Of a stretch of 64,000 bases of DNA, positions 1 to 14,618 are shown piece after piece. Origin of the DNA: Rothia aeria. Lineage in GTDB: Bacteria; Actinomycetota; Actinomycetes; Actinomycetales; Micrococcaceae. The position numbers and the translations under genes are program-made. The stretch covers positions 1-64,000 of the forward strand of contig AP017895.1 in the NCBI GenBank assembly GCA_002355935.1, written 5' to 3'. Under the pieces are notes generated by a model, which worked only from the letters and a program-made list of their open reading frames with translations, did not search any database and was not told the DNA's origin. Positions within the stretch are counted from its first letter, which is position 1. Each line of letters opens with the position of its first letter.

Positions 1-1
1 A

Positions 2-119
2 TTGCGGCAGCCATCTACTCTCCCACACCCACCAAGATGCAGTACCATCAACACCACAGGGCTTAGCAACCAGGTTCGAAAAGGAGACTGAGCGTTTCCC
101 CCGGCTATCACCACCGCAA
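2..119 (-). rRNA. rrf: 5S ribosomal RNA
   Basis: The reverse complement begins TGCGGTGGTGATAGCC and ends GTGGGAGAGTAGATGGCTGCCGCA, with the internal GGTACTGCATCTTGGTGGGTG segment typical of actinobacterial 5S RNA. It is the last gene of the minus-strand rRNA operon. The ends are set by pairing of the terminal stem and may be off by a few bases. The 3' side reaches the window edge. Confidence 0.93.
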
Positions 120-162
120 AACCACACAACAACACCTTCACGGGATTACCCCCGTAAAGAAT

Positions 163-194
163 GGTTTGTTGCCTCAAAACTGTACAGTGAACAC
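163..194 (-). other. 23S rRNA processing stem, 3' (trailer) arm
   Basis: This arm is an inverted copy of 3390-3419 on the other side of the 23S gene. In transcript sense it ends with CAACAAACC, which pairs with GGUUUGUUG of the leader, and its GUUCACUGUACAGUUUU pairs with the leader's AACUGUAUAGUGGAC. About 26 of 30 positions can pair. This is the expected RNase III processing stem of pre-23S RNA. The sequence match is observed; cleavage by RNase III is inferred from known rRNA maturation. Confidence 0.75.
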
Positions 195-213
195 AAACAC
201 ACAAAATGACTAT

Positions 214-5145
<4,932 letters not shown>

Positions 5146-5311
5146 AAACAAAAGCCTGACAACCCGATCTCAAACACCAACACAAACCGTACACGGGGGT
5201 GCACGATCCACGCTGACACAATTGAAACCACAAACGGTCATCAATCAAAAATAAATAAAATAATTGGTATCACATTTCCAAACAAAAACAATTTGCTCGA
5301 AACCAAAAAGC

Positions 5312-5334
5312 ACACTATTGAGTTCTCAAACAAC
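5312..5334 (-). other. rRNA leader element (TTTGAGAACTCAATAGTG)
   Basis: In transcript sense GTTGTTTGAGAACTCAATAG, about 170 bases upstream of 16S. Near-identical cores occur in the 16S-23S spacer (3390-3419) and inverted beyond 23S (163-194). This conserved actinobacterial leader motif is associated with rRNA processing and antitermination. A matching 16S trailer arm could not be identified convincingly. Confidence 0.6.
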
Positions 5335-5461
5335 ACACCACCCCAGGACACCACCACACACCCACAACAGGCACGCAGAAGCCCCCAGACAGTCATCATT
5401 CAGAGCCAACCACAACATCAACAGCACCCCTTCAGGGCCCCTCGCCGCGGCGACTCATACA

Positions 5462-5489
5462 ACTATACACACCCCCACACAACACGCAA
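5462..5489 (-). promoter_or_regulatory. Candidate rRNA operon promoter
   Basis: On the minus strand TTGCGT, 16 bases, TATAGT: a good sigma-70-type promoter directed at the 16S gene, placing the start about 310 bases upstream of 16S and before the leader element. The rest of 5146-5549 is leader and upstream sequence without a credible protein gene. Confidence 0.55.
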
Positions 5490-5549
5490 ATCCACACACC
5501 ATGAACTACACCACACATAAAGCAGCATGTGGGTGCCACCTACAAAACT

Positions 5550-5578
5550 GGGGGTAACTGCTCAACGCAGTTACCCCC
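5550..5578. terminator. Hairpin terminator between the lipoprotein gene and the rRNA operon
   Basis: Perfect 11-base-pair stem GGGGGTAACTG / CAGTTACCCCC with a 7-base loop. Read from the minus strand it follows the lipoprotein stop by about 40 bases and is followed by AGTTTTGT. It separates that gene from the rRNA promoter. Confidence 0.75.
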
Positions 5579-5619
5579 ATATACGCTATCTTTTCGTCAT
5601 AGCAACCTACAGAAAATTC

Positions 5620-6330
5620 TTACTCTTTGTTCTTGGCCGTTACAGGCTCCACCGGGGCCGCAGCCTTCACAGCCTTAGGCTCCGATGCTTGGCGCGCCCC
5701 AACACCCTGCTGTTTTGTGGCTTGTTCAAAAGGAGAAGCTAATGATTTGCCGTCGCCGCCCTCCTTCGTCATTTTTCCGTCTGCAGATACGCTGTAGACA
5801 GTTCCGTCCTGGTATTTAAGAGTCCAGGAGCCGTCTGCCTTCACTTCATACGTCCTGTAACCGTTAGTCGCCGCGTAGGTGTAGGAACCATCAGCGTTAA
5901 CGGTTAACTCTCGAAGATCATTCTTCTCTTCCCAAGACCCGTCCTTCTTCACAATGAGCTGGGCGGTCTTGTAGTTCTTACTCCACGAGCCATCATCATT
6001 AACGATTGCTTCGCCCACAGGATCACTAGCCGTAGCCGTGCGGTTACCGCTGCTGTCTGCGCCACCTGCCGGAGCAGTACTTGCAGATACTGAAGACGAC
6101 GCAGTTGAGCTTGCCGAAGACGATGCACTGCTACTTGCACTAGCGGAAGATGAAGAGGCCGATGCCGCAGACGAAGACGATGCGGAGGCTGAAGATGATG
6201 CACTAGAACTGGAAGCAGCTGATGATGAAGAGCTATTCGATGCTGAGCTATTTGAGCTCCCGCATGCACTCAAACCCAGCATAGCGACAATACTCAGCGA
6301 CACTACAGCAGAAGCAGGACGGATATTCAT
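5620..6330 (-). CDS. Ser/Ala-rich lipoprotein with DGSW repeats
   Basis: A probable surface lipoprotein of 236 residues; function unknown. The ATG at 6330 gives a compact signal peptide ending in the lipobox LSACG, so the mature protein would be anchored at its Cys and exported by Sec. A low-complexity stretch of about 60 Ser and Ala residues follows, likely a flexible stalk across the cell wall. The C-terminal half holds imperfect repeats of about 20 residues, each with a (D/N)GS(W/Y) motif, alternating short beta-type segments and reminiscent of beta-hairpin repeat modules. A GAGGGAAG ribosome site lies about 12 bases ahead of the chosen ATG; an upstream TTG at 6351 is possible but less likely. 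It stands alone between rlmB and the rRNA operon and has its own terminator. Confidence 0.8.
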   Translation of the reverse strand: MNIRPASAVVSLSIVAMLGLSACGSSNSSASNSSSSSAASSSSASSSASASSSSAASASSSSASASSSASSSASSTASSSVSASTAPAGGADSSGNRTATASDPVGEAIVNDDGSWSKNYKTAQLIVKKDGSWEEKNDLRELTVNADGSYTYAATNGYRTYEVKADGSWTLKYQDGTVYSVSADGKMTKEGGDGKSLASPFEQATKQQGVGARQASEPKAVKAAAPVEPVTAKNKE

Positions 6331-6393
6331 GTGATGATTCACTTCCCTCAAGTAAAAACTTTACGTCTTCACACATACATCGAAGACGGTATG

Positions 6394-6399
6394 ACTATA
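6394..6399 (-). promoter_or_regulatory. Candidate -10 box of the lipoprotein gene
   Basis: TATAGT on the minus strand, 64 bases upstream of the lipoprotein ATG in an A+T-rich spacer. No convincing -35 box at the ideal distance, so the call is tentative. Confidence 0.35.
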
Positions 6400-6495
6400 G
6401 CACCGTATACCTTGAAATACCTTTAAATATGAAGCTAACGTTAAAATTTTAAACAAATGAGTTCTCTACACACGCACAGTGGTAAAGGGGGACCG

Positions 6496-7481
6496 CTAGT
6501 GAGACTCGGTGCGATGGCGCGATACATCATAAAGGGTAATACCCACTGCCATTGCGGCATTGAGAGACTCCATAGCCGAATCAATGGGAATCGACACGAT
6601 CTGATCGCAGGTCTCCGTCACCAAACGCGAAAGGCCCTTACCCTCGGAACCAACCACCACGCACAGAGGTTCAGAAGCGAGCTGCAGATTCGGCAGGTCT
6701 ATGTCTCCCCGCCGTCCAAACCAATCACAAACATACCCTGCTCTTTTGCCTGCTGCAGCACGCGCGTCAGGTTCGTTGCCTTCGCCACCGGAATGCGGGC
6801 CGCCGCACCCGCACTCGTTTTCCAGGCGCCTGCAGTCACCGCAGCAGAGCGACGCTCGGGAATAATGACCCCATCACCGCTAAAAGCCGACACACTACGA
6901 ATAATTGCGCCCAAATTTCGAGGATCGGTAATACCATCCAAAGCCACGAAAAGCGGAGGCGACTTAAGTTTGCCAGCATGCCAGCGCTGCATAACATCCA
7001 GTACCAAATCGGTAGCATCCGGGTACTGGTAAGGCGGAATCTGCATTGCGATCCCCTGATGCACGGCACCATCCGTCAGACGATCCAGCTCGCTGCGGGG
7101 AATCTCCAGCATGGGCAGGTTTTTCTTATTCGCCATCGTCATAATGTCGCGCACGCGGTCATCAACCTCAATACGGCTCATCACGTACAGGTGCTTCGCT
7201 GGAATATTGGTGCGAAGTGCCTCCAGAACCGCGTTGCGACCGGTCACCAACTCATCACTCACGCGTTTACCGCCCAGACGAGTCTGGAACTTGCGGTTCG
7301 TGCCGGTAGCCGCACGGCGCTCCGCCGCGCGCTTCATCTTATACGCCTTGTGATAAACGCGGTCCTCAGCCTTCGGGGTGGGCCCTTTACCTTCCAGCGC
7401 ACGCCGACCGTGGCCGCCGGTGCCCTTCGTCGCACCCTTTTTCTTTGCGGTAGCGCCGGGGCGCGAACCTGCCTTAGCCAT
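6496..7481 (-). CDS. rlmB: 23S rRNA (guanosine-2'-O-)methyltransferase RlmB-like (SpoU/TrmH family), one frameshift
   Basis: Transfers a methyl group from S-adenosylmethionine to a ribose 2'-OH of 23S rRNA. Repaired product is 328 residues. The N-terminus is a basic, disordered Lys/Arg/Gly-rich tail common in actinobacterial members; next comes the substrate-binding segment starting VTGRNAVLEAL. The three SpoU motifs follow: ALDGITDPRNLGAIIR (motif 1), VVGSEGKGL (motif 2) and IPIDSAMESLNAAMA (motif 3, the knot). One G is missing in the run at 6707-6710, so the uncorrected reading stops at 6699 just before motif 2. ATG 7481 is preferred over 7511 because AAAGGA lies 8 bases upstream. It follows cysS by 63 bases in the ispD-ispF-cysS-rlmB operon. 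Confidence 0.88.
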
Positions 7482-7544
7482 ATCTGTATCCTTTAGTTCA
7501 ATGTCTGTCATGCCCGCTTCCGGGGCGGGGTTTCGGAGAATGTG

Positions 7545-8975
7545 TTATGCGTTAAGGCTCCACGTAGAGCCCTGCGCGCCGTCCTTGACCGTAATACCTG
7601 CGGCAGCGAGAACATCGCGCATCCTATCGGCGGTTGCCCAGTCCTTCTCGGCGCGGGCACTCGCGCGCTGTTCCAAAATAGTGTGAATAAGCGCATCTAA
7701 TGCCTGATGCTCCGTGCCAGATGCTCCCGAACCGTCAAGATTCATGAGCGAAGTCAGCCCCAGCACATTCGCCATCGCCCACACGGCGTTTGCGTATTCG
7801 GATGCATCCGTACCGGCGGCAAGCGCGGCGTTACCGGCGCGAGTCTGCTCATGAAGCACCGCGAGCGCGCGCGGAATATTCATATCGTCGTCGAGCGCAT
7901 CCGCAAAATCCTGTGGTACGCGACGCTCTTGTGGATTCGGGGCCATAAGCTCCGAGGTAGCGGCAAGAAACGCCTCCACACGCTCGATAGCAACCCGTGC
8001 TTCTTCTAATGAAGTGGGGCGGTAGTCCAGCACCGAACGATAATGTGCCGAACCCAAGTAATAGCGCACCACCAGCGGGCGAGCCTGCTGCAGCATTTGC
8101 ACGGGCGAAATGGTGTTGCCGATTGACTTCGACATTTTCTCGCCCTCGTAGGTGACCATACCGTTGTGCATCCAGAAGTTAGCGAAATCATCGCCCGCCG
8201 CCGTGGACTGCGCCAGTTCATTCTCGTGATGCGGAAAACGCAGATCCAGCCCGCCACCGTGAATATCGAACCGCTTCCCCAGATATTTACCTGCCATCGC
8301 GGAGCATTCCAGATGCCAGCCGGGACGACCGCGACCCCACGGCGAATCCCACGCTGCGGTCACCGGTTCACCTTCCTTATACCCCTTCCACAGGGCAAAA
8401 TCGCGGGGATCACGCTTGCCGCGCGGGTCTGCGTCGGCGGAGTCCTGCATATCATCTACGCTCTGGCGGGTGAGCGCGCCATAGTGTTCCCAGGAACGCA
8501 CATCGAAGTAGACATCCCCAGAATCATCAAGCGCCGGGTATGCGTGCCCGCGGTCGATGAGACGCTGAATAAGTTCAAACATCTCAGGAATGTGACCGGT
8601 CGCGCGCGGCTCATAGGTTGGCGGGTCAATACCCAACGTCGCATATGCGCGCGCAAAAACTTTCTCGTATCGATACGCGAGCGCCCACCACTGCTCGTTG
8701 GGGTGTTCCCCAGCGTAGGTGGGCTGTGCAGATTCAACGGACTTCGCCAGAATTTTATCGTCAATATCCGTAACATTGCGCACGGTGGTGACTTTGAACC
8801 CGCGGTAGCGCATCCACCGCGCAAGCTGGTCGAAGACCAGGGCGGAACGGATATGCCCCACATGCGGTTCACCCTGCACGGTGGCACCGCAGTAGTAGAT
8901 ACGTGCCTCGCCGGGGACTACCGGTTCAAAATCGCGGATGCTTGATGTTGCTGAATCATAAAAACGCATAGTCAC
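7545..8975 (-). CDS. cysS: Cysteinyl-tRNA synthetase
   Basis: Class I aminoacyl-tRNA synthetase that charges tRNA-Cys in the cytoplasm. Product is 476 residues, the normal bacterial length, and is uninterrupted. The class I signatures are present: HVGH near residue 40 (HIGH motif) and KMSKSIGN near 280. Zinc-binding residues include the Cys of YYCGATVQG and a second set with Cys in WHLECSAM followed by HGGG and HHENE. The GTG at 8975 starts VTMRFYD, matching the MTxRxYD start usual in the family. A TAAACT -10-like box ends 7 bases before this GTG, so a leaderless transcript is possible. Third gene of the ispD-ispF-cysS-rlmB operon. Confidence 0.93.
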   Translation of the reverse strand: MTMRFYDSATSSIRDFEPVVPGEARIYYCGATVQGEPHVGHIRSALVFDQLARWMRYRGFKVTTVRNVTDIDDKILAKSVESAQPTYAGEHPNEQWWALAYRYEKVFARAYATLGIDPPTYEPRATGHIPEMFELIQRLIDRGHAYPALDDSGDVYFDVRSWEHYGALTRQSVDDMQDSADADPRGKRDPRDFALWKGYKEGEPVTAAWDSPWGRGRPGWHLECSAMAGKYLGKRFDIHGGGLDLRFPHHENELAQSTAAGDDFANFWMHNGMVTYEGEKMSKSIGNTISPVQMLQQARPLVVRYYLGSAHYRSVLDYRPTSLEEARVAIERVEAFLAATSELMAPNPQERRVPQDFADALDDDMNIPRALAVLHEQTRAGNAALAAGTDASEYANAVWAMANVLGLTSLMNLDGSGASGTEHQALDALIHTILEQRASARAEKDWATADRMRDVLAAAGITVKDGAQGSTWSLNA

Positions 8976-9053
8976 AGTACCTAGTTTACGGGGTACAGCA
9001 CCCAAGCGGCGGGTACCGCCGGATTCTCATTTAATAATCTTCCGTCCGGGGAA

Positions 9054-9577
9054 CTACACCACAGGGTAAAGGAGTGCAGTGGCAACGGCTGCAACGCCTT
9101 CGCCGCGTCCGGTCAGACCCAAACCGTCGGTCGTGGTCGCGGTAACGGTCACCGAAGCCCCAGCCGCTTCGCTCAGAACACGATTGGCTTCTGCGCGGCG
9201 CGGCGAAAATTTGGGGCGGTTACCGATCAGCTGCACGCTGATGTTGCCGATCTCAAAACCTGCCGCTCGCACGATTGCCGCCGCCTCCGAGAGAATACGC
9301 ACTCCGGATGCGCCCGCCATATCTGGACGATCCACCCCGAAGTTACTGCCCAAGTCTCCGGTACCGGAGGCGGTAAAGAGCGCATCGGCGGCCGCGTGCG
9401 CAACAACATCGCCGTCGGAATGCCCACTGAGCCCGCGTTCGCCCGGCCAATACAGCCCCGCGATCCACAGCTCAGTGTTTTCCTCCCCAAAGGCGTGCAC
9501 GTCTACACCGGTTCCTACGCGGGGTATGAGGGGGTCTGAGGGGTGGGGCTGTTCTGTGTGCTGGTTGTATCTGTCAT
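9054..9577 (-). CDS. ispF: 2-C-methyl-D-erythritol 2,4-cyclodiphosphate synthase, one frameshift
   Basis: Fifth enzyme of the MEP isoprenoid pathway; cyclises CDP-methylerythritol phosphate with release of CMP. Repaired product is 174 residues. The N-terminal [12 protein letters not shown] carries the metal ligands Asp and His, followed by the third metal ligand in LSGHSDGDV and the conserved DLGSNF and [15 protein letters not shown] segments. The ATG at 9577 with AAAGG upstream is in a different phase from the rest; one C missing in the C-rich stretch 9537-9549 (plus strand G runs) restores it, adding about 18 residues before the core. Without this repair the Asp and His ligands fall outside any start. 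It lies 89 bases after ispD. Confidence 0.9.
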
Positions 9578-9666
9578 GGCGTGCCTTTCGTCGCGGTGTA
9601 CTGTGGGTTCCCCACCCTCACCTTCCTGTGACGAAACGTCATGACCCGGCGGGGCAGGTGTACGGG

Positions 9667-10424
9667 TTAGGCGGCAGAAGAATCGGGTGCTGCGTAGAGA
9701 GCCCTGGCAATGCGCAAATCCATGGGCGTCGTAATCTTAAAGGCGTCCATGTGCCCGCGCACGGTCACTACCCGTCGGCCCGCTGCCTCAACGGCCATCG
9801 CGTCGTCCGTGATCTTCTCAGACTCTTCAGGAGGCAGCCGTCGGCTGCGGCGGTGTGCCGCCTCAAGAACCCACCACTCAAACCCTTGCGGGGTCTGTAC
9901 GGCGCGCATCTGCGAGCGGGGCGGGGTGCCCGTCACGTACCCGTAGGCGTCTACTGTCTTAATCGTATCGACCACTGGAAGCACCGGGATCACTGCGTCC
10001 GAGCCAGTGTTCAGCTCATCCAGTACCCGCTGGTACACCCTCGGCGGGGTAAACGGCCGGGCGCAGTCATGAATCAGAACCACACGTGGGGGAAGGATCT
10101 GCTGCAACGAACATACTGCACGTACTGTACGCATTGCCGCCACCACAGAGGCGGTGCGGGTGTCCCCGCCGGTGCTCACCATCGCCCCGAACCTATTGGC
10201 GTCATCGTAGAGTTGCGGGCATGTCTCACTACAGTTGGGGGGCAGAGTCACCACCATCATATCGGCGACCCCGGAGTCGTGAACCCCTGCAGCGCATGAT
10301 GCAGCAGGGTTTTACCGCCCACCTTAACGGCGGCCTTGGGTACCGGCTCACCCAGGCGCGTGCCCGAGCCCGAGGCGAGCACAATGACCGCAACGTCAAT
10401 ATCGGTCACACCAAGTTTATTCAT
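9667..10424 (-). CDS. ispD: 2-C-methyl-D-erythritol 4-phosphate cytidylyltransferase, one frameshift
   Basis: Third enzyme of the MEP pathway: joins CTP and methylerythritol phosphate. Repaired product is 252 residues, normal for IspD. The N-terminus has the nucleotide-binding ASGSGTRLGEPVPKA motif (glycine-rich loop and Lys), then IHDCARPF (metal and substrate site), and near the end VEAAGRRVVTVRGHMDAFKITTPMDL. One base is missing around the CCGGGG run at 10269-10274, splitting the gene into an N-terminal 50-residue part and the remainder. Start ATG 10424 precedes NKLGVTDIDVAVIVLASG. First gene of the operon with ispF. Confidence 0.92.
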
Positions 10425-10873
10425 CACGTAATGAGCGTACCCGATACGGCGGATACTTGAACAAAACCAGCCCCCGCCGGGGAGGTGAAACCGCGACCCG
10501 CAGCGGCTACTGCGGGGAATACGGTGCACTATACGCGCAGGTGGAGGCCGCAAAAGCCGCCAGCCCGTGGGAAAAGCCGCGGGCACTATGTGATATTGAG
10601 CTATGCGTGTTCCCGTCCACGGCCCAAAGCTCTCAATACACCCGAGCTAGAGCCGTCCGCTAACCGCCGCTACGGCGTGAACAGCCCATTGGGGAAACCT
10701 GGGGAGTCATATACCGACGTCTTGTCGATAAATTGCTAGAATGGTGCAAGAGATTACTTATCTCACGCCACGGTTCGCGGCCGCCCACCGTCCGGGAGAA
10801 CGCCCGCGTCTGAGGCGTCTAGCACGCACACCGAGCCCTCACCGGCTCGCCACCACACCAAGGAGGACGGGTC
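10425..10873. other. Intergenic region between divergent ispD and lipoprotein genes
   Basis: About 450 bases without a credible gene. Chance frames are rich in Arg and Pro and have no ribosome site. It should hold both promoters; a TAGAAT at 10737-10742 on the plus strand is a possible -10 box for the lipoprotein gene, without a clear -35. Confidence 0.5.
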
Positions 10874-11602
10874 GTGAAGTTCACCGTTTCTACAGCACTC
10901 AAACGCGCCGGAGCGGGCCTAACGCTAGGGGCCGCGTTACTGGCTGTCAGCGGGTGCGGGTATATTTACACCCAGCCAACTACCCTGCATTACGCCGCAT
11001 CCGACGGAGTACACAGCACCATTAACGGCAATATTGAGCTGCGCAATATTATGGTTGTCTCCCACGGTAAAGGCGCCGAAGGGCGAGTGCTAGGCACCGT
11101 ACTGAACAAAGGCAACAACGACGCGACCGTCACCTTCAACTTCCCCTCCGGGGCGAAAACCGTGAACGTCCCCAAAGGGCAGCAGGTGCGCCTGGAACAG
11201 GACGACCACAAGCTCGTGATCCCGCAGGTGGCGCCACAGCCCGGAGAAACCCTGAGCAACACGCGTGTATCCGTGGGTGATGCATCGGGCACTCTGAACA
11301 TCCCCGTCATGGACGGCACCCTCAAAGAGTACAAGCCGTACCTGCCTGGTAATGCGAACGCTTCAGCCAGCGCCTCCCACACCGGTGCCCCATCCGCGAG
11401 TCATGCAGCGACCCCCAGCGGCAGCGTGAGCCCCTCCGCTGTACCCGAGACCCCACGCGCATCACACGATGCCACCAGCGGGCGCACCCCAGAGGCGACC
11501 GCCGAAACCAGCCAGGCACCCACCCTGAGCCTGGCCCCGGGGGCGACGGAAGAACCCACCGGTGCGGAGCAGTCCGCTTCAAGCGCCTCACCCCAGCGTT
11601 AG
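10874..11602 (+). CDS. Putative lipoprotein with disordered Ser/Thr/Pro tail
   Basis: A probable membrane-anchored extracytoplasmic protein of 242 residues; function unknown. The signal peptide is followed by the lipobox AVSGCG at about residues 24-29. Residues 30-155 form a beta-rich domain (TLNKGNNDATVTFNFPSG and similar strands); it resembles the copper-chaperone-like or DUF461-type lipoproteins found near regX3 or carD in Micrococcaceae, but I see no clear metal-binding Met/His cluster. The last 85 residues are Ser, Thr, Ala and Pro. A strong AAGGAGG lies 6 bases before the GTG start. It is convergent with regX3 and shares a terminator with it. Confidence 0.8.
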   Translation: MKFTVSTALKRAGAGLTLGAALLAVSGCGYIYTQPTTLHYAASDGVHSTINGNIELRNIMVVSHGKGAEGRVLGTVLNKGNNDATVTFNFPSGAKTVNVPKGQQVRLEQDDHKLVIPQVAPQPGETLSNTRVSVGDASGTLNIPVMDGTLKEYKPYLPGNANASASASHTGAPSASHAATPSGSVSPSAVPETPRASHDATSGRTPEATAETSQAPTLSLAPGATEEPTGAEQSASSASPQR

Positions 11603-11646
11603 AACAAGTTCAGCGGCCGGTTATAGAAAAACACCTAAAATAGAAC

Positions 11647-11702
11647 AACGGCGGGTGCCCGCCAGCAGGTTTTTGCATCCTGCGGCTGCGGCACCCGCCG
11701 TT
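11647..11702. terminator. Bidirectional terminator between lipoprotein gene and regX3
   Basis: Outer stem AACGGCGGGTGCC / GGCACCCGCCGTT (13 pairs) encloses a smaller hairpin GCAGG / CCTGC. It sits between two convergent genes, 45 bases after one and 22 after the other. Confidence 0.8.
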
Positions 11703-11723
11703 TACGGTGTGGTACCGCTGGGG

Positions 11724-12409
11724 CTACGCCTCAAACTTATATCCCAGCCCGCGCACCGTCACCACGTACCGGGGGAAGAAGCCTGCGGCTCAATTTTGGA
11801 GCGAAGACGCTTAATATGCACATCCAGAGTCTTCGTGTCCCCCACATAGTCGGCGCCCCACACCTGCTCAATCAGGGAGGCGCGCGTCATCACCCGCCCC
11901 GCATTCCGCAGCAGAATCTCAAGAAGCTCGAACTCTTTCAGCGGCATCGAAACCTCACCACCGTCCACAGTCACCACATGCCGCTGCACGTCCATCCGCA
12001 CCGGCCCAGCCACCAGCGGCGCACGGCTCTCGTCCTCTTCAGGGTCCCCGCCGCTGCGGCGGCGAAGCACAGCCCGGATGCGCGCAATCAGCTCACGCGA
12101 AGAATACGGTTTTGTCACATAGTCGTCAGCGCCCAGCTCAAGGCCCAGCACCTTATCAAGCTCAGTATCTTTGGCAGTGAGCATAATAATCGGCACAGAA
12201 GAAACCGCCCGCAGCTGTTTACACACCTCAAGCCCGGACTGCCCCGGGAGCATCACATCCAAAAGCACCAGGTCGGCGCCTTCACGTTCGAAAGTGGGCA
12301 CCGCCTGCAGCCCGTTATCCACCACAACAGGCGTGAAGCCCTCCCTGCCCAGTAGGTACGCCAGGGGGTCTGAGAGAGCTTCCTCATCCTCAACTATCAG
12401 GATTTTCAC
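11724..12409 (-). CDS. regX3: Response regulator RegX3 (OmpR/PhoB family), one frameshift
   Basis: DNA-binding partner of the kinase encoded just upstream; in mycobacteria and relatives SenX3-RegX3 controls phosphate starvation genes. Repaired product is 228 residues. Receiver domain: acidic pocket EDEE near residue 7, phosphoacceptor Asp in LVLLDVMLPG near 52, conserved Thr in MLTAKD and Lys in VTKPYS. A winged-helix domain ends RYVVTVRGLGYKF. One C is missing in the run at 11771-11775, so the uncorrected reading ends SPGTW before the last strand of the winged helix. GTG start with GGAGG 10 bases upstream. It follows senX3 by 86 bases. Confidence 0.92.
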
Positions 12410-12495
12410 CGGGGTCTATACCTCCGCTTAGGGTTCGTGACGGCTACTACCATTATGCCGTATACGCCCCTGCGGCCGCTGCCGCCCCAGCTGCC

Positions 12496-13669
12496 CTAAA
12501 CCGCCGTATCGGCAATCGGCAGGGACAGCGTGAACGTGGACCCCTGCCCCGGCACCGACTGCACCGACACCTGCCCGCCGTGCTGCCCCATCACATGTTT
12601 GACGATGCTCAACCCCAGGCCCGTGCCGCCGGTCTGGCGTGAACGCGCCGCATCAACACGGTAAAACCGCTCAAAGATGCGCGCCTGCTCTTCCTCCGGG
12701 ATGCCTGCGCCCTGGTCAGTCACCGAAATGTTCAGGGTGTCCCCTCACGTTCAATCAGCAGATCCACCCGGGTTTTTTCGGGCGAGTACCGCACCGCGTT
12801 TTCCACCAGGTTGTGCAGGGCGGTCCCCAGCAGCTCAGGGTCGGCGTACAGCTCACCGCTGTAGTGCACCTGAGCCTGCAGCACAATGCTTTTCGCTTCG
12901 GCCGCTAACCGGTTGCGGTCAAGAGCCTCGTTCACCAGCGCATCCGTAGATACCAGGGTGCCGCGGGCAATCACATCCGCTGACTGCAGCCGAGACAGCT
13001 CAATAATATCTCGCACCAGCGCCGAGAGCCGCTGCGATTCACGGCGAAGCCTGCCCGTGAAGTACTCAATCGCCTGCGGGTCGTCGGATGCCTCTTCAAT
13101 AGCCTCAGCCAGCAGGCCAATAGCGCCCACCGGGGTTTTCAGCTCATGTGAAACGTTGGCCACAAAATCATTGCGCACACGCTGCACACGCGAAATTTCG
13201 GTGCGGTCATCGGCCAGCACCAGCATGTACTCATCCCCACCGGCGCCACCCGCAGGTCAATGACCAGCGTCTCGCCCTCGCCGCGGTCCACTTCGACCTC
13301 CTGCTCGACGAAAATACCCCGGTGCCGCACGGTGCGGATCATCTCGGACAGCTGCTCAGAAACTACCGTGTGCCCGCGCACCAGGCCCATCGCGTAGGCC
13401 CCGGGGGACGCCTGCGCCACGCCGCCGACCTCATCAACCACCACGTAGGCGCGGCCAATCACCGCGAGCACCTGCGCCGCTCCGTCACTCAGGGCGGGCT
13501 CAACCACACTATTATTCGCCCACTCACGTTCGCTGCGGCGCAGAAAGCTCATGCTCACAGCACCCAGCAGCAGGCCAATAATACCCGATATGAGAATAAC
13601 CAGGGCGGCTCCCCTCCTTCCTAACGTCGCCGTTGTCAGATGTCCGCCGGTGCGGGCCAGCAAAAACAT
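12496..13669 (-). CDS. senX3: Sensor histidine kinase SenX3, two frameshifts
   Basis: Membrane sensor kinase of the SenX3-RegX3 phosphate-response pair. Repaired product is 391 residues. One clear membrane segment at about 19-42 ([17 protein letters not shown]) is followed by a PAS-like region, then the phosphoacceptor H-box [14 protein letters not shown]-box [10 protein letters not shown]1 DQGAGIP, F-box RFYRVD and G2 [12 protein letters not shown]. Single bases are missing at 13235-13238 and 12741-12744 (plus-strand C runs), giving three reading-frame pieces that join without loss of any motif. AGGAGG lies 8 bases before the ATG. Order gpmA-senX3-regX3 is the conserved actinobacterial arrangement. 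Confidence 0.92.
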
Positions 13670-13741
13670 GAAACCCGCCTCCTACGTCACACATTATCCC
13701 GAGGAGACGGGCTTCACGCCTACAAATCAGTTGGTGAGAAT

Positions 13742-14478
13742 TTACTTACCCTGGTTGGCGACGGCCGCAATCGCATCCTTCGCGGCTTCGGGTCAAGGTA
13801 CTCGCCCGGCTTGACGGGCTTAAAGTTCTCATCCAGCTCGTAGTACAGCGGGATACCGGTCGGGATGTTCAAACCGGCAATATCCTCATCGGAGATATTC
13901 TCCAGGTGCTTCACCAGCGAGCGCAGCGAGTTGCCGTGCGCAGCCACCAGCACAGTCTTACCCTCAGCAAGATCAGGCTTAATATCGGATTCCCAGTACG
14001 GGAGCATACGGCCCAGAACATCCTTGAGGCACTCGGTGCGGGGTGCGTTCTCAACATCAGCGTAGCGGGGGTCGTTCGCCTGCGAGTAAGGGTCGTTATC
14101 GTCCAGCGGCGGAGGCGGCACATCGTAGGAGCGGCGCCAAGTCATGAACTTCTCGTCACCGTATTCTTCACGGATCTCAGACTTGTTCTTACCCTGTAGA
14201 GCACCGTAGTGGCGCTCATTCAGGCGCCAAGTGCGTTTGACCGGGATCCACAGGCGGTCAGCCGCATCCAGGGAAATATTTGCGGTGTTAATAGCGCGTC
14301 GCTGCAGGGAGGTGTGCACAACATCCGGCAGGATGTGGCGCTCTTTCAGCAGCTCGCCGCCGCGCTGAGCCTCAGCACGGCCCTTATCTGTCAGATTAAC
14401 ATCAACCCAGCCGGTGAATAGGTTCTTCTCGTTCCACTCAGACTGGCCATGGCGAAGGAGTACTAGTTTATAAGTCAT
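13742..14478 (-). CDS. gpmA: 2,3-bisphosphoglycerate-dependent phosphoglycerate mutase, one frameshift
   Basis: Glycolytic enzyme interconverting 3- and 2-phosphoglycerate. Repaired product is 245 residues, standard for the family. The phosphohistidine motif LRHGQSEWN lies at residues 8-16, the second catalytic His in [11 protein letters not shown] near 183, and the [10 protein letters not shown] loop near 88. One C is missing at 13790-13792 (plus-strand G run): corrected, the end reads [16 protein letters not shown], the expected C-terminus. The ATG lies 6 bases after AAGAAT, so the start may be leaderless; GGAAG is also nearby. It is 72 bases upstream of senX3. Confidence 0.93.
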
Positions 14479-14618
14479 ACCCCTATTCTTCCACCCCAGC
14501 GCGGCTTGTCATGCTTTAAGACGCTTAAAAGCCGGGGTGTGGGCACATTACGGCACAAATGCCGCTGCCCACACCCGCACGGATCACCGCACCCGGCAGT
14601 ACCCCACTATGGCACCAG

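Noticed and set aside
9079-10299. 406-codon plus-strand frame opposite ispF and ispD
   Set aside because: Long antisense frames are common in G+C-rich DNA; the protein is Arg, Pro and His rich and the opposite strand encodes recognised enzymes.
10741-11025. Plus-strand frame overlapping the start of the 10.9 kb lipoprotein gene
   Set aside because: Arg/Pro-rich with no ribosome site; the lipoprotein frame has a strong AAGGAGG.
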